From Chlamydia trachomatis (lineage in GTDB: Bacteria; Chlamydiota; Chlamydiia; Chlamydiales; Rhabdochlamydiaceae): a DNA stretch of 64,000 bases. The DNA lies in the NCBI GenBank assembly GCA_945898205.1, contig CAMDHO010000002.1, positions 19,553-83,552 on the forward strand, given 5' to 3'. The position numbers and the translations under genes are program-made. Below are positions 47,729 to 57,500 of the stretch, piece by piece. The first letter of the stretch is position 1. Every line of letters starts with the position of its first letter. The notes beneath the pieces are model-generated. The model made no database searches. It worked only from the letters and a program-made list of their open reading frames with translations, and was not told where the DNA came from.

Positions 47729-49152
47729 ATGCAAAATTCATTCATAGGCCGTAAAAGAGAACTCCTAATCCTTGGAGAACTTTTTAAAAAAAAGTCAGCA
47801 AGCCTTGTGGTTATTCGAGGAAGACGTCGTATTGGAAAGAGTCGCTTAGCGCAGGAGTTCGCCAAGAAAACTCCTCACTACGTTTTTTCTGGACTTCCCC
47901 CTACAGAAGGCATTTCCTCCGCCGATCAAAAAGAAGAATTCGCTCGCCAATTACAACGTGAAATGAAAATACCCCTTCCTAGAGCGGAAGATTGGGGGGA
48001 TCTATTTTGGCATTTGGCTCAGCAGACACAAAAAGGAAAAGTCGTTCTTCTCTTAGATGAAATCAGCTCGATGGGTTCAAAAGATTCTACATTTTTAGGA
48101 AAGCTTAAAACTGCCTGGGACCTCTATTTTAAAAAAAATCCCCGGCTGATCCTTATCTTGTGTGGATCAATCTCAAGTTGGATCGAAGAAAACATTCTTA
48201 GCAGCACTGGTTTTATGGGACGAATTTCTCTTGATCTTATTTTAGAGGAACTTCCTCTATACGAATGTAATGAATTTTGGAATGCAGAGCAGGATAGAGT
48301 CTCCGCTTTTGATAAATTGAAAGTCCTTTCTGTAACGGGCGGTGTTCCACGCTACCTTGAAGAGATTTTGCCCAATCAAAGCGCTGAAACCAATATTCAA
48401 AGATTATGCTTCCAAAAAGAAGGTTTTCTTTTTAACGAATTTGACCGAATTTTTTCAGATTTATTTTCAACAAGAAGCGCTATTTACAAAACGATTGTCG
48501 AAAGACTCTCAGAAGGACCTTGCGAACTTAGTGACATTTATGAAGCCTTAAAGGTTAAAAAGAGCGGCGTTATCTCTACCTATATGGAAGATCTTGTCAC
48601 CTCCGGGTTTGTATCTCATGACTTTACCTGGCACCTTAAAACAGGACAAGATTCGAAGTTAAGCCACTAACGTCTTAAAGATAATTATTTAAGGTTTTAC
48701 CTGAAATACATCGAACCCAATAAAAAAAAATTTAAAAGCAAGGACTGAAATTATTAGCTCAATGGCCATCCGCAATGGGATTACAATTTGAAAACCTTGT
48801 ACTTAGCAATCGAAAGACTCTACAACAAGTTCTCGGTATTGATCCTTCAGAGATTGTAAACGACAATCCATTTTTTCAACGTAAAGCTAAAAATAGACAA
48901 GGCTGTCAAGTCGATTACATGATTCAAACTAAATTTGGAACCTGTTATTTATGTGAAATTAAATTTAACAGTCAAGAAATTACAAGAAGCGTTATTGATG
49001 ACGTAAAACAGAAAATCCAAAGCTTAGCACTTCCTAGAAATATCTCAATAAGACCCATCTTAATTCATTCAAATGGAATAGACGAACATCTGAAAGAAAG
49101 TGATTTCTTTTCTTCTATAATCAACTTTAACGACCTCCTATACAGACACTGA
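47729..49152 (+). pseudogene. Broken AAA ATPase with DUF234 domain
   Basis: An archaeal-type ATPase family gene. The first part (47729-48670) has Walker A RGRRRIGKSRL, Walker B VVLLLDEISSM, LVL-type sensor ILCGSISSW and GGVPRYLEE. It stops at TAA 48668-48670 after DSKLSH, exactly where the family text continues in the next codons (RLKDNYLRFYLKYIEPNKKKF). A further frameshift leads into MGLQFENLVLSNRK and the DUF234 nuclease-like C-terminus (48775-49152, ending FNDLLYRH, with CEIKFN). At least one nonsense codon and one frameshift are seen. Such ATPases are frequent and often decayed in environmental chlamydiae. Confidence 0.85.
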
Positions 49153-49249
49153 GTTGCCGATCTTCTTTCAGTCCCATAGAGGATTGGATGGATCTTCGAA
49201 AAGGAAAGGCAAAAATTCATAAAATACTCATTTCTTTTTAGCAAATCTA

Positions 49250-50035
49250 TTAAGAAAGCGCTTCTGCAGGCCTCAATACTTCTTCTATTTGATAGGAACC
49301 CGATAAAGCTCCATTTTTCCACTCTAGATTTTTGGGACGGTACGTTTTTTCATATTCAACTCGAATAGCTATAGTATTACTCAAGCAAGAACCTTCAGCT
49401 ATCTTTCTTAGACTCGGCCAAAGCCAGCGCCAATCCCATGAGCTATTAATCTTATCTAAAGAACGCTTAACATCTGCTGAGTCTTCCCCTACAGGAGGAT
49501 TCATTAGAAGTCCTAGGCTTCAGCTTTTTTTAGGATATCCACCGCCTACGTTGATGTGAGCTCCAGGAAACCAGACTTGCTCAAGAATTTGCCTCACAAC
49601 TAGGGAAGAAGGAGGCGTTCAAAGACTAGTATATGAACATAAGTCCTTTAAAATGGATGCTCGTTCCATGGGCAAGTGACAAGCTTTAAAGGCTTGATCT
49701 ATTAACTTATCATTAAATGGAGCCGTTGGCAATCCACAAGTAGAAATCATTTCAGCAATACTTCTTGCTGTAAAAGCTCCTCGACTAAATTCAAAAATGA
49801 AAATATCATCACCTGGTTTATAAGACTCCGCAATTTTTCTATAACCGTCTTTGTCTTTATCAAAAATACCAATGCCCATTGCTTCCCCCGTTAGCTTTTC
49901 AAGAGGGACTCCATCATCATAAAACAAGACTTGATCTACCGAGGGTTGAATAGCTTTAAATATCTTCTAAACATTGCTATCATCTTTTGGGCTATCCCAA
50001 GTGCCGTCTGCACAAAAAATATTTTTCTTATTCAT
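49250..50035 (-). pseudogene. Broken DUF2235 (Tle1-like) alpha/beta hydrolase
   Basis: The family includes type VI phospholipase effectors of the Tle1 kind. From ATG 50035 the frame reads MNKKNIFFCADGTWDSPKDDSNV, stop, KIFKAIQPSVDQVLFYDDG. It continues KLTGEAMGIGIFDKDKDGYRKIAE, the nucleophile motif EFSRGAFTARSIA (Gly before FSRG changed to Glu) and DKLIDQAFKACHLP. After a break comes the catalytic-His region VWFPGAHINVGGGYPKKS, stop, then a C-terminal part with YRPKNL to 49250. Several nonsense changes and an internal deletion make it inactive. Confidence 0.85.
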
Positions 50036-50425
50036 ATTACTTCGCTCTATATTTTCGTTAATAGTTGGTTTGTAAAACCTATTTGGTATTGATCCACTTA
50101 GATGATTCCGCTAGAACTTGCCAGGAAACCAATTCTACATTACTGATTTTATGTAACATAAAAACCCTCTTTATATTTTTTAAAATCGAAAACAGTTTGC
50201 TTGTTTTTCGTAAAATTTAAATTAAGTTTTGCGAAGAATAAAACTACGCGAATGACAAGGGAATTTTTCAACCAATTAGATTTTTTTCTTACACACACAT
50301 TTAACATAGAGAATTTAAAATATATAGCAACTATAAATAAAATAAAAACAAACAATTATATGTAATTGACTAAAACCTCAACGATGCAGATAATTAAATG
50401 AAAATAAAAAGCTAAAGGAAAAATT
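50036..50425. other. Intergenic region before the M48 protease gene
   Basis: About 390 bp, A/T-rich, no supported gene or strong hairpin. It must hold the promoter of the protease gene. Confidence 0.5.
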
Positions 50426-51589
50426 ATGACAATAATATCTAATCCTCTAGAGCACACTCTTTTTGCTGCTCAAAAAAATGCTATAAACTCTGTATCTTCT
50501 CACGTTTTTCCTCGCTACGCAAATACAGGTAGTATGGGCATCTATTTATGTAATGCTATTCACGACTCTTTAGACTGTATTCATCAGTTAGCGACTAGAT
50601 CCTATGCATTTGCTTTCTCCATCTTAAATATAGCCTATAATTACCTAAAACACCCACTAGCCCCCTTTGTTAATACTTTTTATCCCATTAATCACATTAA
50701 TGGAGAACGTCACGTAGCTTTAATTTCTCGCAAAATAGAAAAATTTCTGGGAGACAACATTCTATTCCCCCTTAATACTATGAGATTTTGGTCAACCAAA
50801 GAAAAAACCCCTTATTCTAACGAAAAAATGGGAGACGTTGTTGATGATATCGTGACTAGTTTAGTCAGGCACAATCAAGAACTTTTGAATCCATCTGGAG
50901 AAACTCCCTTTGAATATAGAATGCAAACAGTTGCCGATCCGGATCTCAACGCCTTTGCTATTCCAGGAGGCAAAATGGCTGTTTTTTCTCAACTAGTTAA
51001 AGAAATTGCCGAATCTATTCAATCTGGTGATCTCAAAGAGACTAAAATCCACTTTGCAGACGGCACCGTAGCTAATGTAAATCTGGAAGGAGTAACTTTT
51101 AAAGACGTCTTAGCTTCTTTAGTAGGTCATGAGATGACTCATATTGCATCTCGCCACTCTCTTGCGCTGATTTCACAAACTTTTGCTAGAGCTATTTTCC
51201 ATCTTTTAGGAAGCTCATCTAATACACCGAGCTACTTATTAAAGTGTTTTATTTCCCGCAATTTTGAATTCGAAGCAGATGTTACAGGATCTTACTTTGC
51301 CGCTAAAGCAGGCTTTGATCCAAGAGGAGCTCTATACTTACAAGAACTCGTTCGCTCTTCTCGATCTCCTGAAGTTCTTCAACTTTTAGAAAAATTAGAA
51401 TTTGCATTTTCACATCCACCCAGCAAAAAAAGACTGTGCTCATTATTTACTGCCTTATCTACTTTTGCTCCAGAATCGTTACATAAAAAAGTTTCTTGGT
51501 CAGCTCCAACTTCTAATCCTTATGACCTAAGCCACGCGAGTCCCGCTGTCTTAACTTCAGAAAAAGTTAGAGCACAACTTGGCCTTTAA
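50426..51589 (+). CDS. M48-family zinc metallopeptidase
   Basis: A 387-residue peptidase of the Ste24/HtpX/Oma1 type. The zinc motif HExxH is at His235-Glu236-x-x-His239 (VGHEMTHIASRHS). The third ligand Glu lies in FEFEADVTGSYFAAKAGFDP near residue 280, followed by FSHPPSKKRL, the family HPxxxxR motif. ADPDLNAFAIPGGKMAVFSQL is the typical substrate-side strand. Unlike the usual lipoprotein or membrane forms there is no N-terminal signal peptide; residues 1-130 are unrecognised. AAAGGA precedes the ATG. It could be cytosolic or a type III secreted protease; the sequence cannot decide. Confidence 0.88.
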   Translation: MTIISNPLEHTLFAAQKNAINSVSSHVFPRYANTGSMGIYLCNAIHDSLDCIHQLATRSYAFAFSILNIAYNYLKHPLAPFVNTFYPINHINGERHVALISRKIEKFLGDNILFPLNTMRFWSTKEKTPYSNEKMGDVVDDIVTSLVRHNQELLNPSGETPFEYRMQTVADPDLNAFAIPGGKMAVFSQLVKEIAESIQSGDLKETKIHFADGTVANVNLEGVTFKDVLASLVGHEMTHIASRHSLALISQTFARAIFHLLGSSSNTPSYLLKCFISRNFEFEADVTGSYFAAKAGFDPRGALYLQELVRSSRSPEVLQLLEKLEFAFSHPPSKKRLCSLFTALSTFAPESLHKKVSWSAPTSNPYDLSHASPAVLTSEKVRAQLGL

Positions 51590-51711
51590 CAGAAAAAGGA
51601 CTCTTACTTTTCGTTGAAACCTATTCCATTTCAAAAAAACTATAAATTTATTTGCAAATATCTTGAAAATAAGATGAGATAGAGTTTGAAATGTAAACGG
51701 TAGGGTTAAAC

Positions 51712-52983
51712 ATGCGCAACACTCGTCTTGTTATAATAGGTTCTGGATTTGGGGGCCTCAATGTCGCTAAGGCTCTCAAAAAAAATAATTTAGAAATTAC
51801 ATTAATAGACAAATCCAACCACCACCTTTTCCAACCATTACTATATCAAGTAGCCACTGCTGCACTATCCCCTGCTGAAATTGCATATCCTATTAGAGAA
51901 GTCTTCCGCAACCAGAAAAACACCATGGTTATCATGGGGGAAGCAGTCCACATCGACAAAGAAAAAAAACAAGTGATTCTTGGCAACGGTGATATAGTAG
52001 AATATGACTATCTTGTTATTGCAACGGGTTCTAGACATTCTTATTTTGGAAATGATCAGTGGGAATCTTTAGCACCGGGGCTTAAAACCATTTCAGATGC
52101 TTTAAATATCAGAGAACACATCTTAATGTCTTTTGAGAAAGCAGAAAGAACAAACTCACCAGAAGAGCGATCTAAATACTTAAATTTTGTGATCATTGGA
52201 GGAGGCCCTACAGGAGTTGAAATGGCAGGCGCTATTGCAGAAATTGCCAGAACAACACTCTATGGCAATTTTCGCCGTATTCAACCCGAAAAGTCTAAGA
52301 TCTTTTTAATTGAAGGGCTTCCTCATATCCTCCCAAGTTATTCTGAAAAACTCTCATTATCAGCTAGAACTGATCTAGATCATCTTGGAGTGCACGTCAT
52401 TACTGGAAAAAAAGTCACAAATATCACAAGTGAAGGGGTTCAAGTTGAAGACCTTTTCATTGAAAGCATAAATGTAATTTGGGCAGCAGGAAATGAAGCT
52501 TCTCCATTATTAAAAACCTTAGAGGTCCCTTTAGATCGACAAGGAAGAGTTATAGTAGGGGCAGACCTCAGCATCCCAAATCACCCTGAAATTTTTATAA
52601 TAGGCGATGCTTCTCATTCCAAAAATCCAGAAGACAAACCCCTTCCCGGAACTGCGACTGTTGCCCTTCAACAAGGAAAGTACGTCGCTAGACTTCTTAA
52701 AAAATTAATTCCACCATCTGAACGCCCCCCATTTCAATATCATGACAAGGGAAGTATGGCTACAATTGGAAAAGGGAAAGCCATTGCAGCCATTGGCAAA
52801 CTAGAATTTACAGGTCTCTTAGCTTGGCTAATGTGGGGACTCATCCACATTGCTTATCTCGTTGGGTTTCGAAGTAGATTTGGAGTTCTTATTGAATGGA
52901 TTATTGTTTTTACCACAGGACAAAGAGGTGTAAGATTAATTACAAAAAGTATAGATTCTGAATTACCTCATAAAAAACCCTAA
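51712..52983 (+). CDS. ndh: Type II NADH:quinone dehydrogenase
   Basis: Non-proton-pumping oxidation of NADH with reduction of (mena)quinone at the inner membrane. The 423 residues have two dinucleotide-binding motifs, VIIGSGFGGLNVAKAL (FAD, residues about 4-20) and VIIGGGPTGVEMAGAI (NADH, about 162-177). They also show the quinone-site pattern HHLFQPLLYQVATAALSPAEIAYPIR (in parts), FIIGDASH and VALQQGKYVA. A C-terminal hydrophobic stretch (ALAWLMWGLIHIAYLVGF-like) anchors it. It stands alone between the M48 gene and comEC. Confidence 0.95.
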   Translation: MRNTRLVIIGSGFGGLNVAKALKKNNLEITLIDKSNHHLFQPLLYQVATAALSPAEIAYPIREVFRNQKNTMVIMGEAVHIDKEKKQVILGNGDIVEYDYLVIATGSRHSYFGNDQWESLAPGLKTISDALNIREHILMSFEKAERTNSPEERSKYLNFVIIGGGPTGVEMAGAIAEIARTTLYGNFRRIQPEKSKIFLIEGLPHILPSYSEKLSLSARTDLDHLGVHVITGKKVTNITSEGVQVEDLFIESINVIWAAGNEASPLLKTLEVPLDRQGRVIVGADLSIPNHPEIFIIGDASHSKNPEDKPLPGTATVALQQGKYVARLLKKLIPPSERPPFQYHDKGSMATIGKGKAIAAIGKLEFTGLLAWLMWGLIHIAYLVGFRSRFGVLIEWIIVFTTGQRGVRLITKSIDSELPHKKP

Positions 52984-53023
52984 TACATCAGTTTTTTGCT
53001 CTTTTTCTAATCGCCACCCAGCT

Positions 53024-54472
53024 TTGCTCCACGGCCTTTTCTTTTTACTAGGCCTTGGATTTATACAAGACTTAAATTGTGCGTTTTTGATCCCTTTTTT
53101 TACCCTCTTAGTTCCGCTAATATGGAAAACTCCCCGTAAAGCCCTCCCCCTTTTCTGTCTTTTTTTACTCGCCTGTTTTTACGGACATCTTAAAAGAGAA
53201 CGCCTTCCTTCTCAAGATATGGTAAATGGGCTAGCTCATTTTATTCCGTCAGAAATCAAAGAACATCGATCCCATTTTAAAAAAATGGAGTTTTTAACGG
53301 GGACCATTTCCTCTATGGAAACATCATCTGGCGCCACTTTTAAAAACATCTCTTGCTCTATCCCTCTATCGTCTTCTATAAAAAGACCTTTTATTAATTC
53401 ATCCTATTACATTTACGGCTCTTTAGAAAAAAAAGGGAATCCCGATTTTTACTTTTCTTTTAATCCTGATCTTTTTACTCCTTGGACACCGATCCCCTAC
53501 TCCTTTTCTCTTACAGAGTGGCGATTTAACATAAAACAACTCTTATCTCAAAAAATCCACACACTTTTTTCTGATTCTAATGTGGCGGATATAATGACCG
53601 CCCTTACTATCGGAACACTCGACAACCGAATGCTTAAATTCGACTTTGGAAAACTTGGATTACAACACATTTTAGCTATTTCTGGTTTTCACTTTGGGCT
53701 TTTAGCTTTTTTCTTAGCTCTTTTTTTCAGAGCTGTTTTCAAGGAAAAGATCGCCTATCTAGCTCTTTTGGTTTGCTTAACTCTTTACTTACTTCTACTT
53801 GGCAATTCCCCCTCCATCTTAAGAGCCTATCTAGCTCTTTCTCTTTATTTGATTAGCAAACTCGGAAACTGGCAATCTAGTGGTCTTAACATCTTAGGTA
53901 CCGCTCTTTTCTTAGAACTCCTTATAGATCCTCATGTCATTTCCCATCTAGGATTTCAACTCAGCTTTCTAGCTACTTTTTCTATTTTATTTCTCGCCCC
54001 ATTAACAAAAAAATGGACACTTCTATTTTTTCCATATAGAACTACAAAAGAAGCTATGCAATTACATTTTATCGAAAGATGGACCTATCTTCTTTGCTGC
54101 TTTTTAAGATCTACTGTTGCATTAAACATTGCTGTAAGTCTTGCTACTATTCCTGTGTGCCTTTTTTACTTTCATAAATTCCCTGTTTTAAGCCTCGCCT
54201 ACAATCTCTTTATTCCAATCGCTTTTTCTCTATCCCTATTCCTTCTATTAGTCTCCCTTCCTTTTTTTCTTCTATTTCCTCCTTTGGCTTCATTCATTAC
54301 TCAATTTAATGAATTTTTCACCTCAGAAATCCTATCACTTATCTCTCAATCCCCCCTCTACTTTGATATTTATCTTCGCACCCCCCATTTTCCCCTATCC
54401 CTACTTCTTATCATTCTTCTTTTTATTTTTTCCCTTCCTCTAAGTTCCTGGCATCAAATTTCTTCTAAATAA
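53024..54472 (+). CDS. ComEC/Rec2-family DNA-uptake channel protein
   Basis: Polytopic inner-membrane protein of the ComEC/Rec2 family, the channel for single-stranded DNA entry in natural transformation. The competence-domain signature QHILAISGFHFGLLAFF and the multiple helices that follow are clear; an N-terminal soluble OB-like DUF4131 part (about 85-165) precedes them. The metallo-beta-lactamase C-terminal domain of full-length ComEC is absent (482 residues). The called start is TTG at 53024. The family-like text FSNRHPALLHGL extends a few codons upstream with no ATG, GTG or TTG, so the true start may be unusual. It begins 41 bp after ndh. Confidence 0.85.
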   Translation: MLHGLFFLLGLGFIQDLNCAFLIPFFTLLVPLIWKTPRKALPLFCLFLLACFYGHLKRERLPSQDMVNGLAHFIPSEIKEHRSHFKKMEFLTGTISSMETSSGATFKNISCSIPLSSSIKRPFINSSYYIYGSLEKKGNPDFYFSFNPDLFTPWTPIPYSFSLTEWRFNIKQLLSQKIHTLFSDSNVADIMTALTIGTLDNRMLKFDFGKLGLQHILAISGFHFGLLAFFLALFFRAVFKEKIAYLALLVCLTLYLLLLGNSPSILRAYLALSLYLISKLGNWQSSGLNILGTALFLELLIDPHVISHLGFQLSFLATFSILFLAPLTKKWTLLFFPYRTTKEAMQLHFIERWTYLLCCFLRSTVALNIAVSLATIPVCLFYFHKFPVLSLAYNLFIPIAFSLSLFLLLVSLPFFLLFPPLASFITQFNEFFTSEILSLISQSPLYFDIYLRTPHFPLSLLLIILLFIFSLPLSSWHQISSK

Positions 54473-54547
54473 TTCAAGATATTTCCTCTTGTTTCTTTAT
54501 GTTAAAAAAAATACCATGCACATTCTCTTTTAAAACAAGGACCTCTC

Positions 54548-57500
54548 ATGAATTGGCAAAACTTTAAAAAACATGTTCTTTTATCGACAACATTGTCTTG
54601 TTTTAGTTTGAATGTTGGATCTCTTTATGCCACTCTTACATTAAGTGGCGCTAATGTCTTTTCAGGAAATACAACTGTGTCTTTAGGAACTTTGCAAGCT
54701 GGGGCCACCAATACTTTTTCTCAAAACTCTTTAGTGTCTTTTACCAATGTTCCCAGCGCGATTCTTGATTTAAATAACTTCAGCAATATTGTAGGCGGTC
54801 TTTCTGGCGGAGGCCTCTTAGGTGGACATGTCACTCTAGGCTCTGCTCGCTTAAGTGTCGGATATGCTAATGGAACTAACTCCTATGCTGGCGTGATTTC
54901 CGGAACAGGCAATTTGAGGAAGATTGGAGCTGGAACTCAATCTTTGACTGGAACTAATACTTATACAGGAACTACCTCAGTCGAAAATGGAGCTCTCTCA
55001 CTTGTTAGTACTGGTTCTATTGCAACTTCCACTTCTGTATATGTCACTGGAGCTTTGCACATCGAAAATACTACCTCTGGAGCTAGTATACAAACCTTAT
55101 CTGGATCCGGCCTTATAACTCTCGGCACTCGAATTTTAACTATTTCCCAAGGAACAGATCAAACATTTTCTGGAGGGATTTCTGGGATTTCTGGGATTTC
55201 TGGCATTTCTGGAGGAATCATAAAACAAGGATCTGCCACTCTAACACTCAGCGGAGCAAGCGGATCTAATACCTATTCAGGAAATACAACTGTGTCTTTA
55301 GGGGCTTTACAAGCTGGAGCCACCAATACTTTTTCTCAAGACTCTTTAGTGTCTTTTGCCAATGTTCGCAGCGCGATTCTTGATTTAAATAACTTCAGCA
55401 ATATTGTAGGTGGTCTTTCTGGCGGAGGCCTCTTAGGTGGACATGTCACTCTAGGCTCTGCTCGCTTAAGTGTCGGATATGCTAATGGAACTAACTCCTA
55501 TGCTGGCGTGATTTCCGGAACAGGCAATTTGAGGAAGATTGGAAATGGAACTCAATCTTTGACTGGAACTAATACTTATACAGGAACTACCTCTATCGAA
55601 AATGGAGCTCTTTCACTTGTTAGTACTGGTTCTATTGCAACTTCCACTTCTGTAGATGTCACTGGAGCTTTGCACATCGAAAATACTACCTCTGGAGCTA
55701 GTATACAAACCTTATCTGGATCCGGCCTTATAACTCTCGGCACTCGAATTTTAACTATTTCCCAAGGAACAGATCAAACATTTTCTGGAGGGATTTCTGG
55801 CATTTCTGGAGGAATCATAAAACAAGGATCTGCTACTCTAACACTCAGCGGAGCAAGTGGATCTAATACCTATTCAGGAAATAGCTTAATTTCTTTGGGA
55901 ATGTTAAAATCTGGAGCAACAGGTTCTTTTTCTCCTAATTCTATAGTCGTTTTTGATAATATTTCTAGCTCTATTTTGAATTTAAATAGTTTTAATAATA
56001 GTGTAGAGGGCCTTTCCGGAGGAGGTACCACAGGGGGCAATGTTTCCTTAGGATCTGCTGCCTTAACAATATCTAATGACTCTGATGAATCCTATGCTGG
56101 AATTATATCTGGAACCGGCTCTGTTATTATGCAAGGATCCGAAACTCAAACTTTATCTGGGACTAATACTTATACTGGAACTACTAGTATTTCAAATGGC
56201 ACCCTAGCTCTTAAAAACTCCGGATCTATTTCAACTTCAGTTGAAGTCGATATAGGGTATGGCAGCATTTTGGACATCTCTGCAACCACAGCCGGTGCTA
56301 TTATTGGACAGCTCTCTGGACGTGGCGACGTTACATTAGGATCCAAATCGCTTATTGTAACCCAAGCAACATCATCTACACTATTTGGTGGAGTAATCTC
56401 AGGAACAGGGAATTTTATAAAAGCTGGCAACAAAGCTTTGTTACTATCCGGTCTTAATAGCTATCAAGGATCTACAATCCTAACAGCCGGAACTTTAAAA
56501 CTTCTAAATCCAAATTCAATTATAGATTCCAACTCTGTCGTAATTACAGCTGGTTTGTTAGATGTTTCTTCATCCGGCGCACATATAAATAGTTTGGAAG
56601 GACTTGGTGGTAGCGTAGATATTGGAGATCAAACACTAGTAGTTACTCAAAATGCCAACTCAACTTATGCTGGCCTTATCCGAGGAACTGGTGGAAACCT
56701 TACGGTCCTTTCTCCTACAGGATTTAACTTACAACTAGCCGGAATTAACACCTATACTGGAAATACAATCCTCGAATCGGGAATTCTTAGCGTTATAGGA
56801 ACTGGTTCTATTGGTTCTTCAGAAGCAGTAGTACTCTCTAGCGGCGCATCTTTTCATATTGATAATACTACTGCTGGCACCAGTATAAAGACCCCATCTG
56901 GTTCTGGTTCCATTCTATTGGGAAGTCAGAGATTAACGATCCTTCAAAAAGCTGATTCTATCTATTCCGGTATCATCAGCGGCTCTGGAGGATTAAACAA
57001 ACTATCCTCAAACACATTGACATTGAGCGGTTCTAGTAGCTTTACTGGAGGAGTTTCTTTATTTGAAGGCCAAATTACCCTCTCAAATGATCATGGCCTA
57101 GGGCTCTCCGGAACTCTTCAGATGGAAGACTCTACAACTCTTAATTTAAACGATAGCATCGCAGTAGACAATCCCTTATTACTTGCAGCTGGAATTGGAA
57201 CCATCAATGTTTCAACAGGAGCAGCCTTGCTTTCTGGAAATATTTCAGGAACTGGGGGATTAGTTAAAACAGGAGTTGGAACACTCGTAATAGAAGGGGA
57301 AGGAACTTATACTGGAAATACCATATTAAGTGAAGGAACCCTTTCTATTAACACCTCTATTACTTCTGACATTATAACAAGTCCAAATACTATTTTAAAT
57401 GGCATTGCAACAACTACAGGATCCATAACTGTTCAAGGAACTCTTGCTCCAGGAAATTCTCCCGGTGACATATCTTCGAGTGGACCTATTAGCCTTGACG

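Noticed and set aside
54661..55872. Possible assembly duplication
   Set aside because: The two units differ at several bases and by exactly 18 nt in the ISG tract, so they are distinguishable real copies, though this was not tested with reads.
56170..56433. 87-codon minus-strand frame inside the autotransporter
   Set aside because: A shadow of the repeat-rich passenger coding sequence.
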